Origin: Nemopilema nomurai
Taxonomy: Eukaryota; Cnidaria; Scyphozoa; Rhizostomeae; Rhizostomatidae
Direction of reading: 5' to 3'
Assembly: GCA_003864495.1 (NCBI GenBank)
Contig: ML133432.1
Location: forward strand, 496,001 to 560,000
Length of the DNA stretch: 64,000 nt
The notes under the pieces were generated by a model that was not told the DNA's origin, did not search any database, and saw nothing but the letters and a program-made list of their open reading frames with translations. Each line of letters starts with the position of its first letter. Position 1 is the stretch's first letter. The translations under genes were made by a program, and so were the position numbers. This document shows positions 14,201 through 25,500 of this stretch, one piece after another.

Positions 14201-14239
14201 GACCAGGATGCGGACGGCTGGACAAGGGTGCGTCGCTGA
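2273..14239 (+). CDS. EIF3A: eukaryotic translation initiation factor 3 subunit A (19 exons, complete)
   Basis: eIF3a is a core scaffold of the eIF3 complex, which recruits the 43S preinitiation complex to mRNA in the cytoplasm. Exons: 2273-2321, 3282-3606, 4217-4380, 4727-4785, 5040-5180, 5525-5733, 6320-6491, 7071-7262, 7560-7676, 8216-8308, 8888-8980, 9660-9797, 10309-10518, 10982-11086, 11731-11844, 12115-12237, 12468-12621, 12771-13556, 14142-14239. They sum to 3342 bases (1113 residues plus stop) with consistent phases and GT..AG ends. The protein opens [15 protein letters not shown], the family's conserved start, and ends [10 protein letters not shown], again like animal eIF3a. The PCI region is at about residues 310-490. 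Residues 540-900 are a highly charged spectrin-like helical region. Residues ~950-1050 are decapeptide repeats. Human eIF3a is about 1380 residues, so the C-terminal repeat region is shorter here. Exon 12 has a weak donor (GTTGGC). Confidence 0.95.
4083..4185. repeat. CAAT/CTAT tetranucleotide microsatellite in eIF3a intron 2
   Basis: Imperfect repetition of TCAATCAATCTATCAG-type words lies within intron 2, just before exon 3. It is simple sequence with no coding potential. Confidence 0.8.
9050..9508. repeat. long (ATATC)-type microsatellite in eIF3a intron 11
   Basis: About 450 bases of ATATCATATCAT, ATCATACCAT and ATCATGTCAT words lie between exons 11 and 12. All frames are open only because the repeat lacks stops (Tyr/His/Ile/Ser-rich translations), so these are not genes. 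The right end (9468-9500) is the most homogeneous, with almost uninterrupted CATAT units. The left edge decays into TATATCC/TATCAT words. Confidence 0.9.
13183..13460 (+). repeat. 30-base coding repeat (decapeptide [10 protein letters not shown]) in eIF3a exon 18
   Basis: About nine tandem copies of a 30-base unit encode variants of [10 protein letters not shown] (with S, R, P and I substitutions). Human eIF3a has an Arg/Asp-rich decapeptide array in the same C-terminal position, so the array type is conserved while unit sequence and number differ. Copies three to six are nearly identical, which suggests recent unit turnover. Confidence 0.85.
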
Positions 14240-14880
14240 GTGGCCAGTTGTGTTTGAAGATTGACACTTGGTTCCAAATGTATGCATCGATTCAGCATTA
14301 ATTGATTTGGTTATAAGGGAAACGTTTCATTCGTGTATGATTCATTTTCTACCGATTTCAGTTGTCTAGCTGTTTTGCCTACTCCATGTTTCAACTTAAT
14401 TATCATCGTACGTTCCTTTTTTGCAAGTCTTGCCTGCTTGCTTGCCTATTAGTTTTATCGCTATTATTAATGTCAGTTATGAAGGAGGTGACATCTTCGG
14501 GTTTCCAAAGACTTTCAGAAAGCCCCTGGTATTCTTTCATGCAGGCAATAAATGCCCACGCCTTGGCACACGCCTTCCATTGCTCGAAGCTCAGTTTATC
14601 GCACGCCTTAAATAGTCACTTCATTCTAAGGTGATCAATATTGCCCAGTGTTATTTTTTTTACCAAAACTAAACTATCACCGAACAGTGCTAATTAAGCA
14701 ATCGCTACTATTTGATGCGAAGTTTCGGATTATTCTAACTGGGGGTCTGGCACCGGGCTGAAGAGAGGATTTGTAGGCCCTGGGGCAACGCTGAAGTACG
14801 AAGCCCCCTTCTGGTGACATACACAGTTTGGTCTTGCTTTATGAGGCCCCCAGACATTGAGGCTAATGTCAATGTTGGGT
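14240..14880. other. eIF3a 3' UTR and short intergenic region
   Basis: The region follows the eIF3a stop codon. It contains a candidate poly(A) signal at 14547, then grades into the GC-richer sequence (14740-14870) that probably belongs to the hAT remnant on the right. No gene is seen. Confidence 0.5.
14547..14552 (+). terminator. candidate eIF3a polyadenylation signal (AATAAA)
   Basis: This is the first canonical AATAAA I found after the eIF3a stop, about 310 bases downstream. It implies a plausible 3' UTR length. No transcript evidence was available. Confidence 0.45.
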
Positions 14881-16200
14881 TATATTTCGAAGATCTGGCC
14901 CAAATGGAAAATAAGAAGGAATGGCTAAAAGATGTTGTGAAAGACTTTTAGCCTTTCGAAAAGTTGATGATTTTCATAAAGATCTATTTGGTCGCTATAA
15001 ATGAATTCTGGCAAGCTGAAAGCAGAAGTTGGAAGTCTTACTTAACTCAAAGAATGATAAAAAATTCGTAGGACAAGTTTCCTAAGCCATCGAAAAGGAG
15101 GATTTGCCAAGGTGCTTAACAGCTGGTCAGCATTGTCCCCAGCATCCAGTCATACACAAGCTGCCAACAAAGTTTACTATCCAGAAACAGAAGCAAAACT
15201 CTTAGGATATTTGAGGAAGTTACGAAGTTATACATTTGTTTGCCAAGTTGCTGGATACTTGGATGTTCTTGAAACACTTTGAAATCAGTTGGATCTAATT
15301 GGTCTTCGAAAGCAGTAAACTGGTGGATTATGAAATACCAGCATCTGTAGAAAAGACGATGGATGCTGTTGAAGAAATTTCCCAGGTCTGCATTGAAGAC
15401 CTGCCTCTGTCAAGTTACTTGGCAAAATACCGAATTGCATGTGATCGTGAGAACACCATCAAATCAAGTTTCTCCAAAGCTGAGAATGAAAATCCCCCAG
15501 AATCGCGAATACATTGGTGTTCACCTGTAGCAGTTGTAGGTTGTTGACTTCTCCAGCAATATGGATGTAATGAGATATGCTGCATTATACATCAAAAAAT
15601 TGAGACAGCTTCTACATAAACGATCAGAAAATATTTCGGGCAACTCTGGTTTGGTTTGGCCCAAAACTTTGGGGCAATGGCAGCAAGATGTGGGGCAACG
15701 CAGAAATAGGTTGTGTCGAGTTTGATGTCTCTTTAAAGGCAGCTGGCTTTGAAAAGTCAAAGTTTTTTAGCAGCACTTGACGCAACTTTTACATGATCAA
15801 AGATCTTTGTATTCCAAGGTGGAGTGCTTGCAATTTTGGAAGAAGATACTGAGTTGTGGACGTGAAGAGTTCCCTAATATGTCATTACTGGTAGAATTAG
15901 CTCCGTGCATGTCAGAATCAAATTCCCCGGTGGAGAGGTCTTTCAGCATTCTTTCGCTGTTAGGGGAGGGTGGGACATGTTGTCACAAAAATCATTCAAA
16001 CGGTCGCAGCGCTTAATGGAGCAAGTGAAATCTAAGAGTCAAAATTCTTTAAATACCTTATTTGCCCCTTTATCTAAAATGCACAACTTTTTTCGGTTAT
16101 TGATGCTGGGCAAAGATCTTTTTTAACATTTGTGAGACCTGTCCGCTGTGACAACATGCCCCAATAACATCAAACAAAACTTATTAGTAAAATTATGCAG
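14880..16200 (+). pseudogene. decayed hAT-family transposase remnant
   Basis: Conceptual translation across several frames gives a degenerate transposase with many stops and shifts. The clearest part is the hAT dimerisation region at 15840-15960: a segment reading REEFPNMSLLVELAPCM followed by SNSPVERSFSIL, matching the P-x-x-S-x-L-A-x-x-x-L and S-x-x-x-E-R-x-F-S pattern of hAT C-termini. Upstream, 15299-15547 encodes a fragment (VFESSKLVDYEIPASVEKT) that fits the body of such a protein. No intact frame, terminal repeats or 8-base target duplication were identified. It lies directly left of the pogo element. It is non-functional as it stands. Confidence 0.6.
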
Positions 16201-16261
16201 AGCAAAATAGTTCAAAAGTTCAAAATGGTCCCAAAAGTTTACTCTATAGAGTATGAGTCTT

Positions 16262-18149
16262 AAGCAGGGCAGTGAAAATCAAAAGTTTTGGCAGCTCTAT
16301 TTGTGGCACCAGTGGTTGGCCAGGGAAGCTTCATAACAATATCTGCTACCAAGTGTGAACAGCTATCTTCATGGTCTGGGAAAGCAAAGACTCTCCTTCC
16401 ATCTGCTGATAGCTTGCTCCTCATAAAGGAGGTCTCCACTTCATCATCATCATAATTTAACTGGTTGACCCTTCCAACATAGTGACGGACTGTTTTCTTG
16501 GCAGGAAACGTCACCAAAATATGGTCATCTACATCTAATTGCTGGATTGTTGGACAACGAATGATTTGCCTCTATAATTCATTCATCATATCATCATCCT
16601 CATCATCACTTGTGTCATCACAAAGAGCATCAACATCCAGCTCATCTCACTATCATTACAGCAGGTTATATCCTCATTATTTGTTGCTGTCTGCTTTCTT
16701 TTCTTGTTCATATCTGCAGTTGATGCATGTGTGTCCGAAGACAAGATATTTCTTCTGGCCTGGGAAGTTTTCTTTTTTCTTGCATGCTCTTCCTCTATAG
16801 CTTGTTTAACGGGAGTGTCTGTAAAAACTTGTGACTTTCTTTTTCTTCTTTTTGCAGTATTTTCCTTTCTGGGGGACCGTTTTCCAAATGGTCTGATTTG
16901 CTCGGCACTTGATGTTGATGGAATCGATATGTTTCCACCACTCAAAGTTGGGTTGGATGCGTCTCTTGGTTGGCTTGTTGGTGTCACTGTATTTTCCAGC
17001 GGTCTGTCTGTTGCATACGCAGACAAAAACTGATCTGGAGAGAACACGTATTTGTCAAATGGGGCAATTCCGGTGGCTTTGAACCCGGACATAATGTTGC
17101 TAGGGGTCATGGCTTTTGGAAATGCATAGGCCACTATTTTGGGAATAACATGTATTGTCATTGACTTGCCAGCATTTTCCTTTTCCCGCATCCAATTATC
17201 GCTTGCCTGATTAACTTACGTTTTGAAAGGACCGAAAACTGATACATCCAGAGGCTGCAGCTTATGAGAGCAATGTGGAGGAAAGCTCATCATTGTGATG
17301 TTGTTTTCTTTTGCATACTTAATTACATCAATAGAAATATGGGAGCAGTGGTTGTCCAATAACAACAATATTGGGTGCTCCGGTGAGGGCTTTGCATATT
17401 TAACAAAATGTTTCGTATACTTTGTGAAGCCTTCTTCAGTCATCCATCCAGATGCTTTTGGATGTCCAGTCAGAGCACTGCCCGGTGGTGCAGTTAACAA
17501 CCAATGGTCCTGAACATTCACTCTCGGAAATACAAAAAAGGCGGGATGTGATTCCCCAGGGAATTTATGGCACAGCAAACTGTAACCAGAGTTCCCCTTT
17601 CCTGTGAAACAGCAGATCTCACTTGCCTAACTCCTTTTTTGCAAGGATTTTGCATGGCCTTTGGACTGTTGTCACACCAGTCTCGTCAACATTCCCTCTC
17701 CAAGAAATGTCATTGTCCCTCTCCAATGTCATTGTCCCTCTCCAAAAAGCCTTTTGCCCATTCAATGCCCGCTTTTTCATTCTTGGTCAAAGACTGTGGA
17801 ATGTCTTCAACTTTGTTCGCAACAGCCAGATTATATGCCAATACTTGCAACTCATCAATTGTTATGCCGTAGAATATTGAAGCTGCTTTCTTTATGTGAG
17901 CAGAAAGATCGTTTTCCATTTCTTCAATCAAACACAACCTGGCTTTCTTGTAGCCAAGGTGAACTTCCTCCAAGGTTCCACCCTTTTCTTCCCACTTTTG
18001 TAAGTAACGGGCCAATGTACGATAGTTAATGCCATGGACAATTGCGGCCTTGCGTATGATCAATCCTTCTCTCACCAAACGTATTGCAGCATAAAAGTTT
18101 CTTTTGGTAGTTGCCCTCTACCTGTTTTCCTTTTGTATTTTCGCACCAT
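16262..18149 (-). pseudogene. pogo/Tigger-like (CENP-B-type HTH plus DDE_1) transposase, frame-broken
   Basis: Read on the minus strand from an ATG at 18149. An N-terminal pipsqueak-type HTH contains VREGLIIRKAAIVHGINYRT. Then come a CENP-B-like DNA-binding stretch to about 17710, a DDE_1 endonuclease core, and a basic Lys/Arg-rich C-terminal region to a stop near 16262. The catalytic acids are visible: Asp in NVDETG (about 17690), Asp in LLLDNHCSH (about 17350) and Asp in QPLDVSVF (about 17240). The frame is lost near 18090, around 17640-17745 (an A-run plus a perfect 19-base tandem duplication), and again between 17216 and 17191. Such enzymes move TC1/mariner-superfamily elements by cut-and-paste into TA. 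I could not define terminal inverted repeats. It is inactive as it stands. Confidence 0.8.
17706..17743. repeat. 19-base perfect tandem duplication inside the pogo transposase
   Basis: AATGTCATTGTCCCTCTCC occurs twice back to back (17706-17724 and 17725-17743), just before the first catalytic Asp on the minus strand. The duplicated 19 bases are not a multiple of three, so the duplication breaks the frame. Confidence 0.85.
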
Positions 18150-19520
18150 CCTGAATAAAATTTTATAAAATTTATGAATTTATATGTATATATTATAAAT
18201 TTAGTAATATTTTCAAACAAAATATCCAAAGTTTGATTTTTTTGGCTCAAACAAAACTTCATTCAGGCCTATCTAGAGCCTCAATTTAAGATAAAAACAC
18301 AGAAATTTCGGCCACGTGTTTGCGACAAGGAAATGCTTTTCATTGTGCGGTGGGTGCATGTATGCAAAAGAGGAGCGCAGGAGTTTTCACAAAGCGAAAT
18401 CACAGATGCCGAATGCATTGTATCTACAAATAAGTTTGCTTAATGTTCTGTAATGGGAGAAAATTCATACAATGACGAAAGTGACTTTTACATTGAGTCA
18501 GAGTCGAACAAAGTGATGATTCAGTGTAATAGAATTCTCCATTGAACCAACACTTTTACCAATAGAATGTGGCTAAAAACGCTCTGAAACTTTGACTTGT
18601 AGGGCTTTAGAAACTATAGTTTTCTTTTGAATTGTAAGGAGCATTAAAAATTTAATTCCCTCTAACAATAGTCAATAGAATATTTTTGTTTTTTCTGCAA
18701 ACACAGTCAAAACTCAGAAATATAAGAAAGGAGATTTTTATGAGAAGCAGGTGAGATGTTTTTAAATCACAGGATTGCATCTTAATCAACCTACTGTATT
18801 GTTAATGTTGGATTTGACATAAATTTTGTCTCTTAAAAACGTTTTGATTGGACCAGTTTTTTTTATGTTTTCTTATGGTAAAATTATGAAGCATAGTCTA
18901 TAAACAGCTAATAACACTATTAGGTACTTTGATGCGCTAGCACACCATTGCACGCCTCGGCACCACAAGGGGTGCGATTCATTGCACCTCTGCCATTTCA
19001 TTCCCAGCATTGCCTGGTGTTTCATGGCATGCTTGGAATATTGTAGAGTCAAAAAAGTCGCTCACTGTGCCTAAATGTTTTTTAATGTGTTGCAAAAGAA
19101 AATCTTCATTTATTTATCAATGTTTACAAACAAATAAATCTTGAGATTTACTACGCAAAGGGTCGATTTCCAGATTACATCTAAGTTACACAGAACGGGG
19201 GAGCTGTTTTTCCCACTTAATCTCTTTTTCGTCTGGCAGTCCTCAAGAGTATGACCAAATGCTGACTTTTAGAGGATTGTGAAGAATCAAGATTGCACCA
19301 AAACATTTACTGACAACAATTTGTGCCTTTTTGAGTAGGTTTCTTTTTTCTTGTAGTTTTGGAGTCTACATTTCAATGTCAAATCCCATTCTATGCAGAG
19401 AGAAATAGTTCCTCTTCTCATATGAACTGATATGAAAAGCGTGAAGGTCATATTACAAAAAAATACATCACATTACTAGAATCAAGTCAATCATCTGTGA
19501 TAAAGAAATTCAAGTCACAT
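18150..19520. other. intergenic region, no gene seen
   Basis: AT-rich sequence lies between the pogo remnant and the FAHD1 stop codon on the opposite side. The right 400 bases probably form the FAHD1 3' UTR. I see no open frame of note, RNA gene or recognisable repeat. Confidence 0.5.
19109..19114 (-). terminator. candidate FAHD1 polyadenylation signal
   Basis: TTTATT on the plus strand gives AATAAA on the minus strand, about 410 bases past the FAHD1 stop codon. It is a candidate only. Confidence 0.35.
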
Positions 19521-22500
19521 CTACTCTACAGTGAATTTCATTTTTATGATTTCACCTAGTCCGGCCTCCATGGTTTCACCAGATCTCACTGGAGATACTC
19601 CTGATGGCGTGCCTGTGAGAATGACATCACCAATGTTCAGAGTCATTACACCACTGATATAATTAATAATTTTTGGTATACGAAAAATCATGTCTTTGGT
19701 GTTTCCATCTTGCTTAATTTGATCACCAATTTTTAGCCACAAATTGACATTTTGTGGATCTGGTATTGCATCGGTTGGCACAAACTTGCTAATCGGGCAA
19801 AATGTGTCCCATGCTTTTGCAAGAGTCCAGGGAATACCTTTCTTCTTTGCATCATTTTGCAGGTTTCTTGCAGTCATATCCAAAGCAAGTGCGTACCCCC
19901 CGATATGACTCATGGCATCTGCTTCATTTATATTCTTGCCTTCTTTGCCAATGACAATTGCCAGTTCTACTTCATGATGCAACTCAGAGCAGCCAGGGGG
20001 TACCTTAAGGTGAAAAACAAAATTTTAAAATACACCTGAGTCAAAGAAGAAACTGGAGCATGGATTTGAAAAACTTGAAAATACCTAGTAAATAGTTTCT
20101 CAATTTTGAAAATACCTAGTAAATAGCATGATGAAATCATTAAATAGTGTTTAAATGTGGAAAAACAATCCTGGAAACATCTGCTTTCAAAACTAATCCT
20201 TTTCTGTAGATCTCTTTATAACCAATGAGTGGGATAAATATTAGGAATGTGTAACATTATAAATAATTGATTGGAAATTAAAAGACTTCAGCTTTGAGAC
20301 CAGAAAATTATCAAACATTAATCTCTTTCTCCATATTATCTAAAATATTAATGTTAACTAAATTAATTTTGCCTCTTTTGATTTGATTTTCGTCCAATTC
20401 AGAAAACTAGAGGTGCAAACAGCACAATTTGAACTGTATTTATACCTTCACCATTCCCTGGCCTTCAAGCAAAAATGATGACGTTGGCTTGAGAAATATG
20501 AGAGGATTCTCTGGAACAGTATTTCCAAGCTCAGCAACATGTTCTCTACAAGACAAAATAAACTATAACAGGATTTATCTGTATTTCACAAAGAAATGAA
20601 ATATATGACTGAATAATAAACGCTACAATCTGTCAGATTGAAAGAGATTATCTAGAACACTAGGATAGATAATAGGATACATTTGCAAACTGTCACAATC
20701 AGTAATACATTTACCCAGGGCCCCCTACCAAGGTTTAATTGTTGGGGCCCCAAGCAAAATTTTGTTAAGCCTTTACAAAATGCTGTTGATAAATTGAGTA
20801 GTGTCACATGAACTACTTTGGTATACTTTAAATGGGCCATTAACTTTGGGCATTAGCATGCAGCCCTGGTTGCAATAATCATTGTTTGCAGTCTGTCATC
20901 AATTGCTTGATGTTTTGTAGGCCAAGCCAGGCACAATTAGGTATTGAACAGTTACTTGCTGTTCTGCGTTTTATGCTCTTCAGGGAATTGTGCTAAACCA
21001 AAGTTGCTGGTTTCTTATGTTAAATTTATCCTAAGCTGTGACCAGGCACAAATATGAACAAAACCAGGCCTAATACGACGGCTAACATATACGAGGACAA
21101 AACAGCGCGGTAGGCAAGTTATATAAGAGTCCATTGTCCAATAAGCTTTAACACAACGCAACACGTGACTACAGCTACATAAGATGATAATAATCATATA
21201 TTCTAATACTCCCACTTGATGATTATAATCTATGAATATTAATGTCCAGATACGTAGCAAACATTAAGTAAATTGCGAAATTTTTGAAAAGATACTTTAG
21301 GCAGTCCTTTAGTCATAATGTCAGCTACCATTTTGTTGGTTGGACAATACGTCACTGAAATATCCTTTGACTCAATCTTTTCCCGGATGAAATGGTATGT
21401 AACATCAATGTGCTTCGTTCTGCTATGAAACTTTGGGTTCTTAGAGAGTTCAATTGCTCCTTGGTTATCTTCCAATATACTTGTTGGTGAACTGAGATTG
21501 TGTCCAAGATCAGATAGTAGGCGACGCAACCATATAGCTTCTTGAGTAGCAAGTGAAAGGGCAACATACTCAGCTTCTGTTGTAGACTTTGCTACAGTGG
21601 CTTGTTTCTTACTGCACCAGCTGACTGTAGAGTTTCCAATTTGGAAAACATATCCTGAAGTTGAATGGCGAGTGTCAGGATCTCCAGCCCAATCCGCATC
21701 AGAGAATCCAAATATCTCAAGGTCTTCTCCAACTGCAGAGAGCTTTAAACCAAAATTTATGGTTCCCTTCAAATATCGTAAAATGCGTTTTATTCCCATC
21801 CAGTGGTCTTTACTTGGTTTAGACATGAATCTGGATAAAATGCTGACTGCAATAGCAATATCTGGTCTTGTAGCAGTAGATAAGTATGTCAAGCATCCAA
21901 TAGCCTGTTGGTATAAAGATGGATTAAAGGGCTCATCATCTTCAGAAATTCTTTCAAATCTTTTCCCAGGCTCTATTGGGGTTGATACAGGTTTACAATC
22001 CTCCATCTTGAATCTCTTTAGAACATCATCTGTGTATCTTGGCTGGCTGACAAACGTAGTCTGGTTTCTCATGTCTCTTGTGATAGACATCCCTAGAATG
22101 TAGTGAACTTCACCTTGATCAACAATTTCAAATCTTTGACATAATAACTCTTTCTCTGACTTTAGGAAATTGGTATCATTCGATATACACAGTATATCAT
22201 CCACATAGATAGCTAGGATACAAAGGTTGACTTTTCCATCTGTGGTTTCAACTTGCTTGATGTAGATACAGTTATCTGCTGTGTTCTTCTTGTATCCAGA
22301 GGAGATCAGGAAGCTGTCAAGAGTATTGTTCCAACAGCGGGCAGACTGTTTCAGGCCATAAATACTACGTTTCAGCTTGCAAACATGATTTGGTTTGCTT
22401 TGATCAACGAAACCTTCAGGCTGAGACATATAAATGTCACAGTCAATTGTGCCATTTAAAAAGGCAGTCTTGACATCCATTTGATGCACTTCAAAGTTGT

Positions 22501-25500
22501 AAGCGTTGGCAAGAGTTAGCAATGTTCTTATTGCTGAATACTTTGCGACTGGTGCAAACACTTCTTCGTAGTCAATGCCATGGGTTTGTGAATAGCCTTG
22601 AGCTACAAGTCGGGCTTTAAATTTATCTAAACTTCCATCTTCATTTCTTTTCACTTTTAAAACCCATTTTGAACCTAGAACTTTCTGGTTTGCAGGTGGT
22701 GGAACCAGATTCCAGGTATCATTTTGATCAATGAATTGTATTCTGAATTCATTGCATCTTTCCATTGAGTTGAATGTTCACTGTTCAATGCCTCTTCTAT
22801 TGTTCTTGGCTCATTATTTCCCTCACAATTGGATCTGTCATAAGGCATTCATCAGTGCGAAATCTTGCAGGAACCTTTGTCTGTCTTTTAGGTTCCAGAT
22901 TCCTAACTTGCTCCATAAAATGTTCCTCATACGTTGCTCCCACTGGTTGTGCATTTCTTGCAAGTTCCTCAGCTAGTTCATGCTGATCTTCAGTAGTAGG
23001 TTCAGTAGTATCATCTGCGACTTCATCATCATCTTCAACATTGTTGAATTCATGAAAAACAATTTCTTTGTCTTGTTTTGATTCATTGAAGTCATGGAAT
23101 TTATCTTCAAAAAATAATACATTCCGGCTCCTCATAAAACGCTTAGAGTTCAAATCAATTAGTTTGTAGCCTTTCGTTCCTTCTGGGTATCCGACAAAAA
23201 TTGCCTGTAGAGCCTTCTGATCAAGTTTACGCCGCTGACTTTCAGGAACATGCACAAAAGTTAAGCAGCCAAAGACTCTAAGATTTGAGACATCTGGTTT
23301 CTTTTTGAACCAACATTCGTAAGGTGTTGTCTTCTTCAAAGCTGCAGTTGGACTTCTGTTGTGGAGGTACACTGCTGTACTCACTGCTTCTGCCCAATAT
23401 TGTTGTGGCAATTTAGCATGAGATAGCATTGAACGTGCAGCTTCAATAATAGTGCGGTTCAGTCTTTCTGCAACACCGTTTTGTTCTGGACAGTATGGAT
23501 TTGTCAGCTCATGAATTATTCCTCTCTCCTTGCAAAATTCAGTAAAGGCCTTTGAAGTATATTCACCTCCATTGTCAGTCCTAAGTGCTTTCACTTTACA
23601 TCCTGTCTGATTTGCAACTAAAGTCACAAATTCTTTGAACTTGGTTATAACTTCATCTTTTGATTTGATGAAATATGCAAATGCATATCTGGAGCAGTCA
23701 TCAACGAATGTTAAAATGTATCTGCTTCCCCCAAGTGATTCAACATTCATTGGTCCACAGACATCACTGTGAATTGTTTCCAATAGTTCTGTTGCTCTAT
23801 GTGCACTCTTCTTTGGAAAAGGAATTCTTGACATTTTTCCTAATGCACATGCTTCACACTGACCATCAAACATTGTATCAGAATGTTCAAGTCCTTCCAC
23901 AAGCTGTTTATTTATCAATTGATTCAAGTATACATGGTTCAAATGTCCATATCTGCAGTGCCATCTTCTCATTGTTCCTTTATTGGGCACATCTGTAAGA
24001 CTCGCAAATTCTGGAGAATTCACACGATAGAGCTTTCTATCAATAATATAGCCTAAAGTGAGCTTCAGGCCATCTTTCAACACAGTACATTTATCCTTGT
24101 CAAATGTAACTGTGGCACCCATCTGTGCCATTGCAGGCACTGAAATCAAATTCTTAGCCAATTCTGGAACATATAGAGTGTTATGTAATACTAGCACTGC
24201 TGAATTATCTCCATCACAACAGGTAAGTTTTACTTTACCCTCGCCATATGCAAAAATAACTGTGTCATCGCCAAGATGTATTTCCATTGGTTTCTTATAA
24301 CCAATAAAATCAAGTAAAATGCCTTTCTCATATGTCATGTGTTTGGATGCAGCACTATCAATATACCATCCATCAGATTGCTCACCTTTTGTAGAAGAAA
24401 TAAGTCCCATCTCTTGAAAATCGATTGACTGGATCACTTTGGCATTATTTGCAGCCTCTTGTGGGTGCTTCTCTTCCACAATATGTGAATATGCTGTTTT
24501 TCTTTTATTCATGGGACAATTCTTGACAATATGTCCGAATTCCTGGCATTTGAAACATCTAGGCCCTTTCAAGTCCTCGTGACGGCCATGTTGATTTCGC
24601 TGTTGTTGTCGTGGCTCACGTGGTCCTCCTCTTCGCGAGTGAGAATCACCTCGAAATATAGCACCATTTCCACGAGAATATCTTTCACGGTTGGAAAGAA
24701 ACAAAGCATCGTTCCCAGAATTATTTTGCTTCTCATTCTTATCCTTACGCTTCATAAATTCCTCAATAAGCGATCCTTTGATATTGTCCCAGTCGAGATC
24801 CTCAATATTTCTTGCGTTAAGACTTGAGATAAAATTTTCGTATGAATCTGGAAGGCTTCCGAGGACAACAGTGGCAAATTTTCTTGGTGAAATGTCCTCC
24901 TTTAATTCTCGTAATTGCTCAGCCAAGGACGTCATGTACGTAAGGTGTTCCATTAAATCTTCGCCTTCTTTCATACTTGCGGCATAAAATTTCCGATTTA
25001 GACGAACGACCTGCGCAACTGAAATAAATTCAAATTGCTGCTGTAAAGTGTTCCATGCAATGCTCGGGCTCGTTGTGGACATAATATGTACCTGCAGATT
25101 TTTAGAAACACTTAAAGCAATCAAGGAATATGCTTTGTCCGATCGAAGTCGGAAAGCATTCCTTACGGCAACAGACTCATCACTTCCCGGAGTTTCCTCT
25201 GTGCCCAGGGCAAAGCCCCATAATCCACGTTCCATCAACACAAGTTTCATGTTATATTTCCAGCTTTGATAGTTTGTACCGTTAAGAGGTTCAATTTTCG
25301 TAATTTCGGCCATCTTTCCTTGATTCTTGACACGACCACGTTCCTTCTCGACAAAATATTCCAAAGTTTACCCACGTCGAAGAGACAAACGATCGTCACA
25401 TATCTACCGCCGATTTACACCGTTATTCCAGCAAATAACTAGGCCGAGAAGCGCTCCCTGGGCCCATAACCTGTTAAATTTATCCTAAGCTGTGACCAGG

